This document shows, piece after piece, positions 35,096-43,778 of a stretch of 64,000 nt of DNA (its first letter is position 1; every line of letters begins with the position of its first letter). The notes beneath the pieces were generated by a model. The model searched no databases. It was given only the letters and a program-made list of their open reading frames with translations, and had not been told where the DNA came from. Position numbers and translations under genes: made by a program. Source of the DNA: Gaiella occulta (GTDB lineage Bacteria > Actinomycetota > Thermoleophilia > Gaiellales > Gaiellaceae); NCBI RefSeq assembly GCF_003351045.1, contig NZ_QQZY01000003.1:124001-188000 (forward strand). Reading direction: 5' to 3'.

Positions 35096-35632
35096 GTGAG
35101 CCGTATCGGACGCAGACCCATCGAGATTCCCGCGGGCGTCACCGTCGAGATCTCGCCGGGCGGCACCGTCAAGGTCGCCGGCCCGCTCGGCGAGCTCGAG
35201 CAGCAGGTGCCCGCGCGGATGCAGATCGCCCAGGAGGACGGCGTGCTGCACGTGACACGTCCCACCGACCGCGGCGACGACCGTGCGCTGCACGGGCTCA
35301 CGCGCACCCTCGTCGCCAACATGGTCGAGGGCGTCACGAAGGGCTTCGAGAAGCATCTCGACATCCAGGGGGTCGGCTACCGCGCGCAGCTCAAGGGCAA
35401 CGATCTCGAGCTCGCCGTCGGCTACTCGCACGCGGTCACGGTGCAGCCGCGCCCCGGCGTCACCTTCGAGGTGCCGGCGCCCACCCAGATCGTCGTCAAG
35501 GGCACCGACAAGCAGATGGTGGGGCAGACCGCGGCGGAGATCCGCAAGGTGCGGCCGCCGGAGCCGTACAAGGGCAAGGGCATTCGCTACCGCGACGAGC
35601 AGGTTCGCAGAAAGGTGGGTAAGCGCGCATGA
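35096..35632 (+). CDS. rplF: 50S ribosomal protein L6
   Basis: 178 residues starting [15 protein letters not shown], with two duplicated L6 folds and the conserved [17 protein letters not shown] end. L6 sits near the factor-binding site. It starts with GTG, and its stop overlaps rplR (ATGA). Confidence 0.97.
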   Translation: MSRIGRRPIEIPAGVTVEISPGGTVKVAGPLGELEQQVPARMQIAQEDGVLHVTRPTDRGDDRALHGLTRTLVANMVEGVTKGFEKHLDIQGVGYRAQLKGNDLELAVGYSHAVTVQPRPGVTFEVPAPTQIVVKGTDKQMVGQTAAEIRKVRPPEPYKGKGIRYRDEQVRRKVGKRA

Positions 35633-35982
35633 GCACGCTCTCGACGCGCGACGCGCGCCTGCGCCGCCATCGCCGCATCCGCGGCAAGGTCGCCGGTACC
35701 GCCGGGCGGCCGCGGCTCGCCGTGTTCCGCTCGAACAAGGGCATCTTCGCCCAGCTGATCGACGACGAGAACGGACGGACGCTTGCCGCCGCGAGCTGGC
35801 TGCAGCTGAAGTCGTTCTCCGGCAGCAAGACCGAGCAGGCTGCCGAGGTGGGCAAGCAGCTCGCCGCGGCCGCGAAGGCCGCGGGGGTCACCACCTGCGT
35901 CTTCGATCGGGGCGGCTACCTCTACCACGGACGCGTGAAGGCGCTGGCTGACGGCGCCCGCGAAGGAGGACTGGAGTTTTGA
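35629..35982 (+). CDS. rplR: 50S ribosomal protein L18
   Basis: 117 residues with [20 protein letters not shown] and the C-terminal [20 protein letters not shown]. It binds 5S rRNA with L5. The ATG overlaps rplF, and the stop overlaps the rpsE TTG (TTGA). Confidence 0.97.
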   Translation: MSTLSTRDARLRRHRRIRGKVAGTAGRPRLAVFRSNKGIFAQLIDDENGRTLAAASWLQLKSFSGSKTEQAAEVGKQLAAAAKAAGVTTCVFDRGGYLYHGRVKALADGAREGGLEF

Positions 35983-36536
35983 GCACCTTCGAGGTCGCTG
36001 AGAGCAGGGAGCTGAAGGAGCGCGTGATCGAGATAAACCGCGTCGCCAAGGTGGTCAAGGGCGGCCGGCGCTTCTCCTTCACGGCGCTCGTCGTGATCGG
36101 CGACGAGGTCGACCGCGTCGGCGTCGGCTACGGGAAGGCGCGCGAGGTTCCGCTCGCCATCTCCAAGGCAGTCGACGACGCGAAGAAGAATCTCTTCTCC
36201 GTGCCCAAGCACGGCAGCACGATCACGCATGAGATTCTCGGCGAGTTCGACGCGGCGCGCGTCTTCTTGCGCCCGGCGAGCGAGGGCACCGGCGTCATCG
36301 CCGGCGGCGGCGTGCGCGCGGTGCTCGAGCTCGCAGGCATCCGCGACGTGCTCGCGAAGAGCCTCGGCACGACGAACCCGATCAACATGGCCAAGGCCAC
36401 CGTGGACGGGCTCAAGAAGCTCCGCCGTCCCGAGGACATCGCGCGCCAGCGCGGCAAGACGATCCGCGAGGTGCTGCCGCTGCCGCGCGACTACGACGCG
36501 ACGGCGGCGGCGAAGGCCGGAGAGGCGGTCGCATGA
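35979..36536 (+). CDS. rpsE: 30S ribosomal protein S5
   Basis: 185 residues with the double-stranded RNA-binding N-terminal domain ([18 protein letters not shown]) and the C-terminal domain ([20 protein letters not shown]). S5 takes part in decoding fidelity and mRNA unwinding. The start is TTG, preceded by AAGGAGGACTGGAG and overlapping rplR by four bases. The stop overlaps rpmD (ATGA). Confidence 0.96.
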   Translation: MSTFEVAESRELKERVIEINRVAKVVKGGRRFSFTALVVIGDEVDRVGVGYGKAREVPLAISKAVDDAKKNLFSVPKHGSTITHEILGEFDAARVFLRPASEGTGVIAGGGVRAVLELAGIRDVLAKSLGTTNPINMAKATVDGLKKLRRPEDIARQRGKTIREVLPLPRDYDATAAAKAGEAVA

Positions 36537-36718
36537 GCACCGTCAAGGTCACCCAGGTGCGGAGCACGATCGGCCAGAGCAAGGCGCACGAGGGCACGAT
36601 CCGCGCCCTCGGGCTCGGCAAGATCGGCCGCTCGGCCGAGCACCGCCGCTCCCCGGAGCTGGAGGGTCAGCTGCGCCACGTCGCCCACCTCGTCCGGGTC
36701 GAAGGGAAGGACTCCTAA
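36533..36718 (+). CDS. rpmD: 50S ribosomal protein L30
   Basis: 61 residues with [20 protein letters not shown] and [11 protein letters not shown], the typical short bacterial L30. The ATG overlaps rpsE, and the stop is immediately followed by the rplO GTG. Confidence 0.96.
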   Translation: MSTVKVTQVRSTIGQSKAHEGTIRALGLGKIGRSAEHRRSPELEGQLRHVAHLVRVEGKDS

Positions 36719-37309
36719 GTGGCCGAAGAGCTCAATCTCCACTCGCTCCAGCCCGCGCAGCCCCGCAAGGATCGCAAGCGGGTCGGCCGCGGCATGGGCT
36801 CCGGCAAGGGGCGCTACTCCGGTCGCGGCATCAAGGGACAGAAGTCGCGCTCCGGGTCGCACATGATGCCCGCCGGCTTCGAGGGCGGCCAGATGCCGAT
36901 CGACATGCGGCTGCCGAAGCTGCGCGGCAACACGTCCGCCGACGCGATGCCGATCGGGCCGTTCCGCACGTCGACCCAGCCGGTCAACCTCCGCGATCTC
37001 GAGGCCCGGTTCGACGCCGGTGCCGAGGTGACGCCGGAGTCGCTCGTCAGCGCCGGCCTGATCAAGAACACGAAGACCGACGTCAAGATCCTCGGCTCCG
37101 GCGACCTCACGAAGACGCTCGCGGTCACCGCGCACGGGTTCTCGAAGGCGGCGCGGGAGAAGATCGAGGCGGCCGGCGGCACCGTCACCTGGCTCCGCGG
37201 CGATCCCGGCGAGAAGGCGACCGGGAAGGCGCGCTCGGAGCCGGCCGCAACCTCGGCCGAGCCCGAGACCGAACCGTCGGGTCCCTCGGCCGACGAGGGC
37301 GCCGAGTAG
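36719..37309 (+). CDS. rplO: 50S ribosomal protein L15
   Basis: 196 residues: the Gly/Lys-rich N-terminus (GRGMGSGKGRYSGRGIKGQK) and the C-terminal L15 domain to about residue 160, then a Glu/Ala/Ser/Pro-rich acidic tail not present in typical L15 (about 145-150 residues). L15 is a late assembly protein. The GTG abuts rpmD, and secY follows 4 bp after the stop. Confidence 0.96.
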   Translation: MAEELNLHSLQPAQPRKDRKRVGRGMGSGKGRYSGRGIKGQKSRSGSHMMPAGFEGGQMPIDMRLPKLRGNTSADAMPIGPFRTSTQPVNLRDLEARFDAGAEVTPESLVSAGLIKNTKTDVKILGSGDLTKTLAVTAHGFSKAAREKIEAAGGTVTWLRGDPGEKATGKARSEPAATSAEPETEPSGPSADEGAE

Positions 37310-37313
37310 CTGC

Positions 37314-38567
37314 GTGCTGAGCTGGCTCGGCAACGCGTGGCGGGTCCCCGAGCTCAGACGCCGGGTCCTGTTCACCGCGCTCGTGCTCGGCGTCTACCGG
37401 CTCGGATCGTGGCTGCCCGCGCCGGGTGTCGACGCCGCGCAGATCGACAGCTACTTCAACGGCCAGGGCGGCAGCATCCTCGGCCTTCTCAACCTCTTCT
37501 CGGGCGGCGCGCTGTCGCAGTTCTCGCTCTTCGCGCTCGGGATCATGCCGTACGTCACGGCGTCGATCATCCTGCAGCTGATGACCGTGGTGATCCCGCG
37601 CCTCGGGGAGCTGCAGAAGGAGGGCGAGGCGGGCTACGCCAAGATCAACCAGTACACCCGCTACCTCACCGTCGTGCTCGCGGCGGCGCAGGCTCTCGGC
37701 TACTCGGTGCTGTTCCAGCGCCAGGATGCGCTGCAGGGCAACGCGGGGCGCATCACCCTGATCGTCGTCACCCTCACCACCGGCACCGTGCTGCTGATGT
37801 GGCTCGGCGAGCAGATCACGAAGCGCGGCATCGGCAACGGCATCTCGATCCTCATCTTCGCGTCGATCCTGACGAGCCTGCCGCTCGGCGTCAGCGCATG
37901 GTGGAACGGCGGTCCGATGGAGCGCATCTTCTTCCCGCTCATCGCGCTCGCCATCGTCGCCTCGGTCGTGTTCGTGCAGGAGGGCCAGCGGCGCATCCCG
38001 ATCCAGTACGCGAAGCGCCAGGTGGGACGGCGCATGACGAGCGGCGGCTCGACCTACCTGCCCCTGCGCGTGAACATGGCCGGCGTGATCCCGGTCATCT
38101 TCGCGGCCGCGCTCCTTGCCTTCCCGGCCACGATCGCCCAGTACTTCCCGGGCTCGCAGCAGTTCGTGAACGATCACTTCCAGCCGGGCAACCTCACCTA
38201 CCTGCTCGTCGAGGCCGGCCTCATCATCGTGTTCACCTACTTCTACACGGCGGTGCAGTTCAACCCGGTCGAGCAGGCCGACAACCTGCGCAAGTACGGC
38301 GGCTACGTTCCCGGCATCCGGCCCGGCCCGCCGACGGCGCAGTACCTCGACCGCGTCCTCACCCGGCTCACGTTCCCGGGGGCGCTGTTCCTCGCCGCCG
38401 TGGCGGTGGCGCCGAGCGTCTTCATCCGCTACGGCGGTTTCTCGCAGGCGAATGCGCGCGCCCTCGGCGGCACCTCCGTGCTGATCGCCGTCGGCGTCGC
38501 GCTCGACACGATGCGCCAGATGGAGAGCCAGATGATGATGCGGAACTACGAAGGCTTCCTCAAGTAG
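37314..38567 (+). CDS. secY: Preprotein translocase subunit SecY
   Basis: 417 residues with ten predicted membrane helices, the plug/TM2 region (FNGQGGSILGLLNLFSGGAL), the cytoplasmic loop motifs (PRLGELQKEGEAGYAKINQY, KRGIGNGISILIF) and a C-terminal MMRNYEGFLK. It forms the Sec channel with the SecE encoded upstream. The start is GTG. A GGGCGAGGC hairpin follows the stop directly. Confidence 0.97.
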   Translation: MLSWLGNAWRVPELRRRVLFTALVLGVYRLGSWLPAPGVDAAQIDSYFNGQGGSILGLLNLFSGGALSQFSLFALGIMPYVTASIILQLMTVVIPRLGELQKEGEAGYAKINQYTRYLTVVLAAAQALGYSVLFQRQDALQGNAGRITLIVVTLTTGTVLLMWLGEQITKRGIGNGISILIFASILTSLPLGVSAWWNGGPMERIFFPLIALAIVASVVFVQEGQRRIPIQYAKRQVGRRMTSGGSTYLPLRVNMAGVIPVIFAAALLAFPATIAQYFPGSQQFVNDHFQPGNLTYLLVEAGLIIVFTYFYTAVQFNPVEQADNLRKYGGYVPGIRPGPPTAQYLDRVLTRLTFPGALFLAAVAVAPSVFIRYGGFSQANARALGGTSVLIAVGVALDTMRQMESQMMMRNYEGFLK

Positions 38568-38588
38568 GGGCGAGGCGCTGCCTCGCCC
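38568..38588. repeat. 9-bp-arm hairpin after secY, related to the nusG-rplK palindrome
   Basis: GGGCGAGGC and GCCTCGCCC pair around GCT immediately after the secY TAG. It matches the palindrome at 9295-9314 in both arms and in the following GCT. It may modulate secY to adk read-through. Confidence 0.6.
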
Positions 38589-38603
38589 GCTACATCACTC
38601 GCG

Positions 38604-39176
38604 ATGAACGTTCTCGTCCTCGGCCCGCAGGGCTCCGGCAAGGGCACGCAGGCGAAGCGGATCTCCGCCGCCTACGGCGTGCCGCACGTCTCCACCGGCG
38701 ACATGTTCCGCGCAGCCGTCGCCGACGGAACGGAGCTCGGGCGTCGCGTCGCCCCGATTCTCGCCGCTGGCGAGCTCGTTCCGGATGAGCTGACGATCGC
38801 GCTCATCCGCGAGCGGCTGGCGCGGGACGACGCCCGCGACGGCTTCGTGCTCGACGGCTTTCCCCGCAACCTCGCGCAGGCGACCTCGCTCGATGCGATG
38901 CTGGACGGGATCGGGCGCACGCTCGACGCGGTGCTGTTCTTCGACCTCGACGACGACGTCGCCACCGAGCGCATGCTCGGGCGCGCTCGCGACGAGGGGC
39001 GCGAGGACGACGCGCCCGACGTGATCGCGCGCCGCCTCGCCATCTACCACGAGCAGACCGAGCCGGTCGTCGAGCACTACCGGAGTGCCGGCACGCTCGT
39101 CCCGCTCCACGCCGAGCGCACCGTGGACGAGGTGTTCGCCGAGATCAGCGCCGCGCTCGCGCAGGTGGCCCGGTGA
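38604..39176 (+). CDS. adk: Adenylate kinase
   Basis: 190 residues with the P-loop GPQGSGKGT (7-15), the AMP-binding STGDMFR and GFVLDGFPRN segments and a short LID (the non-zinc short form). It balances AMP, ADP and ATP. Its place after secY is typical. The stop overlaps the map GTG (GTGA). Confidence 0.97.
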   Translation: MNVLVLGPQGSGKGTQAKRISAAYGVPHVSTGDMFRAAVADGTELGRRVAPILAAGELVPDELTIALIRERLARDDARDGFVLDGFPRNLAQATSLDAMLDGIGRTLDAVLFFDLDDDVATERMLGRARDEGREDDAPDVIARRLAIYHEQTEPVVEHYRSAGTLVPLHAERTVDEVFAEISAALAQVAR

Positions 39177-39955
39177 TCATCCGCAAGGGCCCGGAGGAGC
39201 TCGAGCGCATCGCCCGTGCGGGCGACCTCGTCGCGGCCACGATCGCCCACGTCGCCGAGCACATCGCCCCCGGCATCACCACGGGCGCGCTCGACGAGAT
39301 CGCGGGCGCCTTTCTCGCCTCGCGGGGCGGCGTCTCGGCCTCCAGGGGCTACAAGGGCTATCCGGCGGAGATATGCATCTCGCCGAACGACATGGTCGTG
39401 CACGGCATCCCCGGCTCCTACACGGTAGCCGCGGGCGACCTGCTCACGATCGACGTCGGTGCGTCGCTCGACGGCGCCATCGCCGACAGCGCCTACACCT
39501 TCGCGGTGGGTGACGTCACGCCCACGGCCAGACGCCTGCTCGACGTCTGCCAGCAGGCCCTCGCCGCCGGCATCGCGCAGGCGCGGCCCGGCAACCGCGT
39601 CGGCGACATCTCGAACGCGGTGCAGCAGGTCGTCGAGGGCGCCGGCTTCTCCGTCGTGCGCAGCCTCGTCGGCCACGGTGTCGGTCGCTACTACCACGAG
39701 GACCCGCACGTTCCCAACTTCGGGCAGCCCGGCCGTGGGCCGAAGCTCTCCGAGGGCATGACGATCGCGATCGAGCCGATGATCACGGCCGGCGGCCCGG
39801 ACGTGTACCTGCACGACGACGGCTGGTCGATCTCGACGCAGGACGGCTCGCTCGCGGCCCATTTCGAGCACACGGTCGCGGTCGGCGCCGCCGGGCCGCG
39901 CATCCTCACTCCCCGCGTCGGACGCGCCAGGGAGATCGCGAGTTTGCTACAGTGA
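39173..39955 (+). CDS. map: Methionine aminopeptidase, type I
   Basis: 260 residues with the pita-bread-fold metal ligands D94, D105, H168, E201 and E232 and the substrate-side H77. There is no N-terminal SH3/zinc extension, so this is the short type Ia form. It removes N-terminal Met from nascent proteins. The GTG start overlaps adk. Its last codons overlap a TACAGT box (39948-39953) that may serve infA. Confidence 0.97.
   Translation: MIIRKGPEELERIARAGDLVAATIAHVAEHIAPGITTGALDEIAGAFLASRGGVSASRGYKGYPAEICISPNDMVVHGIPGSYTVAAGDLLTIDVGASLDGAIADSAYTFAVGDVTPTARRLLDVCQQALAAGIAQARPGNRVGDISNAVQQVVEGAGFSVVRSLVGHGVGRYYHEDPHVPNFGQPGRGPKLSEGMTIAIEPMITAGGPDVYLHDDGWSISTQDGSLAAHFEHTVAVGAAGPRILTPRVGRAREIASLLQ
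39948..39953 (+). promoter_or_regulatory. infA: Candidate -10 box (TACAGT) before infA
   Basis: TTGCTACAGT at the end of map has the TAnnnT form seen at other promoters in this window and lies 89 bp before the infA GTG. No convincing -35 box is visible. In many bacteria infA-rpmJ-rpsMKD-rpoA-rplQ is transcribed partly on its own. Confidence 0.35.
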
Positions 39956-40042
39956 GCGGCCCGCGGCGGAGCCGTTTCGCTCTGCCATGGGTCCTGATTT
40001 ACGAGAGTTCCGCGTTCGGCGCGGCAATCGCGCGAGGGAAGG

Positions 40043-40264
40043 GTGGCAGTCAAGGAAGAGAAGATCGAGGTCGAAGGCGAGGTCGTCGAGTCGCTCCCGA
40101 GCACGATGTTCCGGGTCGAGCTGGACACGGGCCACAGCGTGCTCGCCACGATCTCGGGGAAGATGCGCAAGCACTACATCCGCATCCTCCCCGGCGATCG
40201 GGTCAAGGTCGAGCTCTCCCCGTACGACCTCACGCGCGGCCGCATCACCTTCCGACTTCGCTAG
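40043..40264 (+). CDS. infA: Translation initiation factor IF-1
   Basis: 73 residues, one OB-fold: [49 protein letters not shown]. It blocks the A site during initiation. The start is GTG after GAGGGAAGG. The gap before it (39956-40042) shows only the ribosome-binding site. Confidence 0.97.
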   Translation: MAVKEEKIEVEGEVVESLPSTMFRVELDTGHSVLATISGKMRKHYIRILPGDRVKVELSPYDLTRGRITFRLR

Positions 40265-40298
40265 CCCCTGACATCCGCCAGCCCCGAGGATTCCACTG

Positions 40299-40412
40299 AT
40301 GAAAGTTCGCCCGTCCGTCAAGCCCATGTGTGAGCGCTGCCGCGTGATCAAGCGGCACGGCCGCACGATGGTCATCTGCGTCAACCCCCGGCACAAGCAA
40401 AGGCAGGGCTAA
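40299..40412 (+). CDS. rpmJ: 50S ribosomal protein L36
   Basis: 37 residues, [20 protein letters not shown] with zinc ligands C11, C14, C27 and H32. It is the smallest ribosomal protein. The ATG follows GAGGATTCCACTG, and rpsM starts 4 bp after the stop. Confidence 0.97.
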   Translation: MKVRPSVKPMCERCRVIKRHGRTMVICVNPRHKQRQG

Positions 40413-40416
40413 GCGA

Positions 40417-40791
40417 GTGGCACGCATCGCCGGCGTCAACCTTCCGAACCAGAAGCGGCTCGAGATCGGGCTCACCTACATCTACGGGATCGGCCAGTCC
40501 ACCGCGCAGACGATCTGCAAGGCGCTGGAGCTCGATCCCGACCAGAAGATCAAGGACCTCACCGACGACGAGGTCACGAAGCTCCGCACCTACATCGACG
40601 CGAACGTCGAGGTCGAGGGCGACCTCCGCCGGGAGCGCTCGCAGGCGATCAAGCGCCTCTCGGAGATCGGCTGCTACCGCGGCCTGCGGCACCGGCGCGG
40701 CCTGCCCGTCAACGGGCAGCGCACGAAGACGAATGCGCGCACTCGCAAGGGCCCGAAGAAGACCGTCGGACGCGGGAAGAAGGGGAAGTAG
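40417..40791 (+). CDS. rpsM: 30S ribosomal protein S13
   Basis: 124 residues starting [20 protein letters not shown], with [12 protein letters not shown] and [20 protein letters not shown]. It forms a bridge from the 30S head to the 50S subunit. The start is GTG. The TAG is followed immediately by the rpsK ATG. Confidence 0.97.
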   Translation: MARIAGVNLPNQKRLEIGLTYIYGIGQSTAQTICKALELDPDQKIKDLTDDEVTKLRTYIDANVEVEGDLRRERSQAIKRLSEIGCYRGLRHRRGLPVNGQRTKTNARTRKGPKKTVGRGKKGK

Positions 40792-41199
40792 ATGGCACCT
40801 CCGCGCAAAGCAGCGGCCGCACGAGGCCGCACGCGTCGCCGCGTCAAGAAGAACATCGCGATCGGCCAGGCGCACATCAAGACGTCGTTCAACAACACGA
40901 TCGTGTCCCTCACCGACCGCGAGGGCAACGTGATCGCATGGGAGTCGGCCGGATCGGCCGGCTTCAAGGGCTCGCGCAAGTCCACCCCGTTCGCCGCGCA
41001 GGTCACGGCCGACAACTGTGCGCGCAAGGGCATGGAGCACGGCCTGCAGAAGGTCGAGGTGTTCGTCAAGGGCCCGGGCTCGGGCCGCGAGACGGCGATC
41101 CGCTCGCTGCAGGCCGCCGGCCTCGAGATCCTCGGCGTCAAGGACGTGTCGCCGCAGGCGCACAACGGCGTCCGGCAGAAGAAGCGGAGGCGGGTTTGA
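40792..41199 (+). CDS. rpsK: 30S ribosomal protein S11
   Basis: 135 residues with [19 protein letters not shown] and the C-terminal [18 protein letters not shown]. It lines the mRNA exit on the platform. The last 36 bases and the following TGATGG are duplicated 95 bp downstream, just before rpsD. Confidence 0.97.
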   Translation: MAPPRKAAAARGRTRRRVKKNIAIGQAHIKTSFNNTIVSLTDREGNVIAWESAGSAGFKGSRKSTPFAAQVTADNCARKGMEHGLQKVEVFVKGPGSGRETAIRSLQAAGLEILGVKDVSPQAHNGVRQKKRRRV

Positions 41200-41297
41200 T
41201 GGTTTCTCGGGTCCCACGTTCTTCGTCGCTGGAAGGTGCGCAGCACCTTCCAGCGCTGAACGGCGTCCGGCAGAAGAAGAGGAGGCGAGCCTGATGG
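41164..41297 (+). repeat. Decayed tandem duplication at the rpsK-rpsD junction, with hairpin and 31-aa bridging ORF
   Basis: Bases 41164-41202 and 41259-41297 match at 35 of 39 positions; each encodes [10 protein letters not shown] and ends in TGATGG. Between them is a 13-bp perfect stem with a GCA loop (41227-41239/41243-41255). The ATG in copy 1 (41199) opens a 31-codon ORF whose TGA (41292-41294) overlaps the rpsD ATG, giving TGATG at both ends. Copy 1 looks like a ghost of the original rpsK-rpsD junction. Confidence 0.75.
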
Positions 41298-41914
41298 CCC
41301 GCGATCTCGGACCCAAGTGCCGTGTCTGCCGCCGCGAGGGCATCAAGCTGTTCCTCAAGGGCGAGCGCTGTCTGACCGAGAAGTGCGCCATCGAGCGGCG
41401 CTCGTACCCGCCGGGAGAGCACGGTCGCGGGCGTATCAAGCAGAGCGAGTACCTGCTGCAGCTGCGCGAGAAGCAGAAGGCGCGCCGGTACTACGGGTTG
41501 CTCGAGAAGCAGTTCCGCAACACCTACGAGAAGGCGACCCGCGGGACCGGCGCACCGGGCGAGAACCTGTTGCGGATGCTCGAGGCGCGGCTCGACAACG
41601 TCGTCTACCGCCTCGGCTTCGCCGGCTCGCGCGCACAGGCCCGCCAGCTCGTGCGTCACGGCCACTTCCAGGTCAACGGCCGCCGCGTCAACATCCCGAG
41701 CTTCGGGGTGCGCCCCAACGACGTGATCACGCTCAAGCAAGGCAGCGCCGCCGCACCCCTCGTGCGCGACGCGACCGATCTGACAGCGTCGGTGTCGCCC
41801 TGGCTGCAGGCCGACCACGAGGGCCTCACCGGCAAGGTGCTGCGGTGGCCCGAGCGCGCCGAGATCGACACGCCCGTCCAGGAATCACTGATCGTCGAGC
41901 TCTACTCCAAGTAG
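41294..41914 (+). CDS. rpsD: 30S ribosomal protein S4, zinc (C+) form
   Basis: 206 residues with zinc-type cysteines C9, C12, C26 and C31, the conserved [11 protein letters not shown] and the S4 RNA-binding domain ([20 protein letters not shown]). It nucleates 30S assembly and in many bacteria represses the alpha operon. AGGAGGCGAGCC gives a strong ribosome-binding site inside the duplicated segment. Confidence 0.97.
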   Translation: MARDLGPKCRVCRREGIKLFLKGERCLTEKCAIERRSYPPGEHGRGRIKQSEYLLQLREKQKARRYYGLLEKQFRNTYEKATRGTGAPGENLLRMLEARLDNVVYRLGFAGSRAQARQLVRHGHFQVNGRRVNIPSFGVRPNDVITLKQGSAAAPLVRDATDLTASVSPWLQADHEGLTGKVLRWPERAEIDTPVQESLIVELYSK

Positions 41915-41941
41915 GCCGCGAGAGAAGACGAAAGGAACGAT

Positions 41942-42919
41942 TTGGCAACCCGCACCAGCCTGATGGACTTCCAGATTCCGCGCATCGTGCGCGAGGAGAG
42001 CGACGACCGTCGCGGCGTGTTCGCGATCGAGCCGCTCGATCGGGGCTTCGGCTACACGTTCGGCAACTCCCTGCGCCGCGTGCTTCTCTCGTCGCTCGAG
42101 GGCGCCGCCGTCACGGCCGTCAAGATCGAGGGCGTCGCGCACGAGTTCACGACGCTTCCCGGCGTCCGCGAGGACGTCACCGACATCATCCTCAACCTCA
42201 AGGGCCTCATCTGCCGCCTCCACGGCGAGTCCCCGGAGATCGAGGTGCACGTGTCCAAGAAGGGCCCCGGCACGGTCACCGCCGCCGACATCGAGGCACC
42301 CGCCGACCTCGAGATCCTCAACCCGGAGCTCGAGATCGCCCAGCTCGCCGACAAGGGCAAGCTCGAGATGACGCTCACGATCGGCCGCGGCCGCGGCTAC
42401 GTCCCGGCCGAGATGAACCGCGGGCCCGAGACCACCATCGGCGTGATCCCGATCGACTCGATCTTCTCGCCGGTGCGCCGCGTCGCCTACGAGGTCGACG
42501 CTGCACGCGTCGGGCAGCGCACCGACTACGACAAGCTGACGCTCGACGTCACCACCGACGGCTCGATCGAGCCCAAGGACGCGATCGCCCAGGCTGCCGA
42601 GATCCTCATCCGCCAGCTCGCGATCTTCACCGACCTCGAGCGGATCGAGGGCTTCGGCGAGGCAGCCGTCGAGGCTGCCGCCGACGCTGCGGCGTCGCAC
42701 GGCATGGAGAACTTCCCGATCGAGGAGCTCGAGCTGGGCGTGCGCTCGTACAACTGCCTCAAGCGTGTCGGTATCGAGACGATCGGAGATCTCACCTCGA
42801 AGTCGGAGGCCGAGCTGGCCGCGATCCCGAACTTCGGCCGCAAGTCGGTCGAGGAGGTGCGCGAGACGCTCGCCGCACACGGCCTCACGCTCAAGGGCGA
42901 GGATCTCACCTCGTCATGA
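41942..42919 (+). CDS. rpoA: DNA-directed RNA polymerase subunit alpha
   Basis: 325 residues: the N-terminal dimerisation domain ([20 protein letters not shown]), a flexible linker and the C-terminal helix-hairpin-helix domain ([20 protein letters not shown]) that contacts UP elements and activators. The start is TTG 41942, 6 nt after AAGGA; the first in-frame ATG (codon 8) has no Shine-Dalgarno sequence. Like rpoB and rpoC it uses TTG. The stop overlaps rplQ (ATGA). Confidence 0.97.
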   Translation: MATRTSLMDFQIPRIVREESDDRRGVFAIEPLDRGFGYTFGNSLRRVLLSSLEGAAVTAVKIEGVAHEFTTLPGVREDVTDIILNLKGLICRLHGESPEIEVHVSKKGPGTVTAADIEAPADLEILNPELEIAQLADKGKLEMTLTIGRGRGYVPAEMNRGPETTIGVIPIDSIFSPVRRVAYEVDAARVGQRTDYDKLTLDVTTDGSIEPKDAIAQAAEILIRQLAIFTDLERIEGFGEAAVEAAADAAASHGMENFPIEELELGVRSYNCLKRVGIETIGDLTSKSEAELAAIPNFGRKSVEEVRETLAAHGLTLKGEDLTSS

Positions 42920-43293
42920 GGCACGGCAACGCGGGCAAGAAGCTCGGGCGGGACTCCGCCCATCGCAAGGCGCTGTATTCGAACCTCGCGGGCGCGCTGA
43001 TCCAGCACGGCCGCATCGAGACGACCGAGGCGAAGGCGAAGGCGGTGAAGCCGCTCGCAGAGAAGATGATCACGCTCGGCAAGCGCGGCGATCTGCACGC
43101 GCGCAGGCTCGCGCTCGCGGAGCTCCGCTCCAACGACGTCGTGCACCTCCTCTTCGCCGAGGTGGCGCCGCGCTTCGCAGAGCGTGCCGGCGGCTACACG
43201 CGGATCGTCAAGATCGGCCCTCGGCAGGGCGACGCCGCCCCGATGGTGCTGCTCGAGCTCGTCGACTTCGAGCCGGCAGGCGCCGCCGCCTAG
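42916..43293 (+). CDS. rplQ: 50S ribosomal protein L17
   Basis: 125 residues starting [20 protein letters not shown], with [20 protein letters not shown]. It lies at the tunnel exit. The ATG overlaps rpoA. It is the last gene of the ribosomal supercluster; two tandem hairpins follow. Confidence 0.97.
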   Translation: MRHGNAGKKLGRDSAHRKALYSNLAGALIQHGRIETTEAKAKAVKPLAEKMITLGKRGDLHARRLALAELRSNDVVHLLFAEVAPRFAERAGGYTRIVKIGPRQGDAAPMVLLELVDFEPAGAAA

Positions 43294-43322
43294 CAGCCTG
43301 GGGCGCGGACGGGGGTGATCGC

Positions 43323-43362
43323 GGAGGGCGCCGAGGCGCCCTCCCGGCTTTGCGAGGCCGGG
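43323..43362 (+). terminator. Tandem hairpins ending the alpha operon
   Basis: GGAGGGCGC/GCGCCCTCC with a CGAG loop (43323-43344) is followed by the overlapping stem CCCGGC/GCCGGG (43343-43348/43357-43362). No T-run is present. Placement after rplQ, before an unrelated gene with its own -10 box, supports termination. Confidence 0.6.
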
Positions 43363-43432
43363 AGAGCCCGGCTCGGCTTGCGCAGGCGCGCGCCGGCGCT
43401 TCACGACGGCCTCGCGCCCGTAGGCTTGCGCC

Positions 43433-43762
43433 ATGCTCACGCTGATCGCCCTGCTGCTCGCGCTCCTCGTCCTGCCTGCGCCGTGGGGAGCCGCCCTCGT
43501 CGCCGTGGCCGCGCTCGCAGACGTCGCGGAGACGGTCGTGCTGGTCCGCTGGTCGAGGCGCCGTCGCGCCGCGGTCGGGCTCGAGACGCTCGCCGGACGT
43601 ACGGCGACCGTCGTCACCACGCTCGCGCCGCACGGGCAGGTGCGCGTGGACGGCGAGCTCTGGGCCGCCCGCTGCACCGCCGCCGGCGCGGTGGCCCGGC
43701 CCGGCGACCGCGTGCGCATCATCCGTGTCGAAGGGCTCGATCTCGTGGTGGAGCCCTTGTGA
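43433..43762 (+). CDS. Small NfeD-like membrane protein
   Basis: 109 residues: two short membrane helices (about 2-18 and 19-38), a basic turn, then an OB-fold domain, GLETLAGRTATVVTTLAPHG followed by VRVDGELWAARC and GDRVRIIRVEGLDLVVEPL, as in NfeD C-terminal regions. NfeD proteins partner with flotillin-like proteins or SPFH-associated proteases; no partner is adjacent. A TAGGCT box ends 6 nt before the ATG, so the transcript is probably leaderless. Confidence 0.8.
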   Translation: MLTLIALLLALLVLPAPWGAALVAVAALADVAETVVLVRWSRRRRAAVGLETLAGRTATVVTTLAPHGQVRVDGELWAARCTAAGAVARPGDRVRIIRVEGLDLVVEPL

Positions 43763-43778
43763 CATTCTGTTACAAGCG

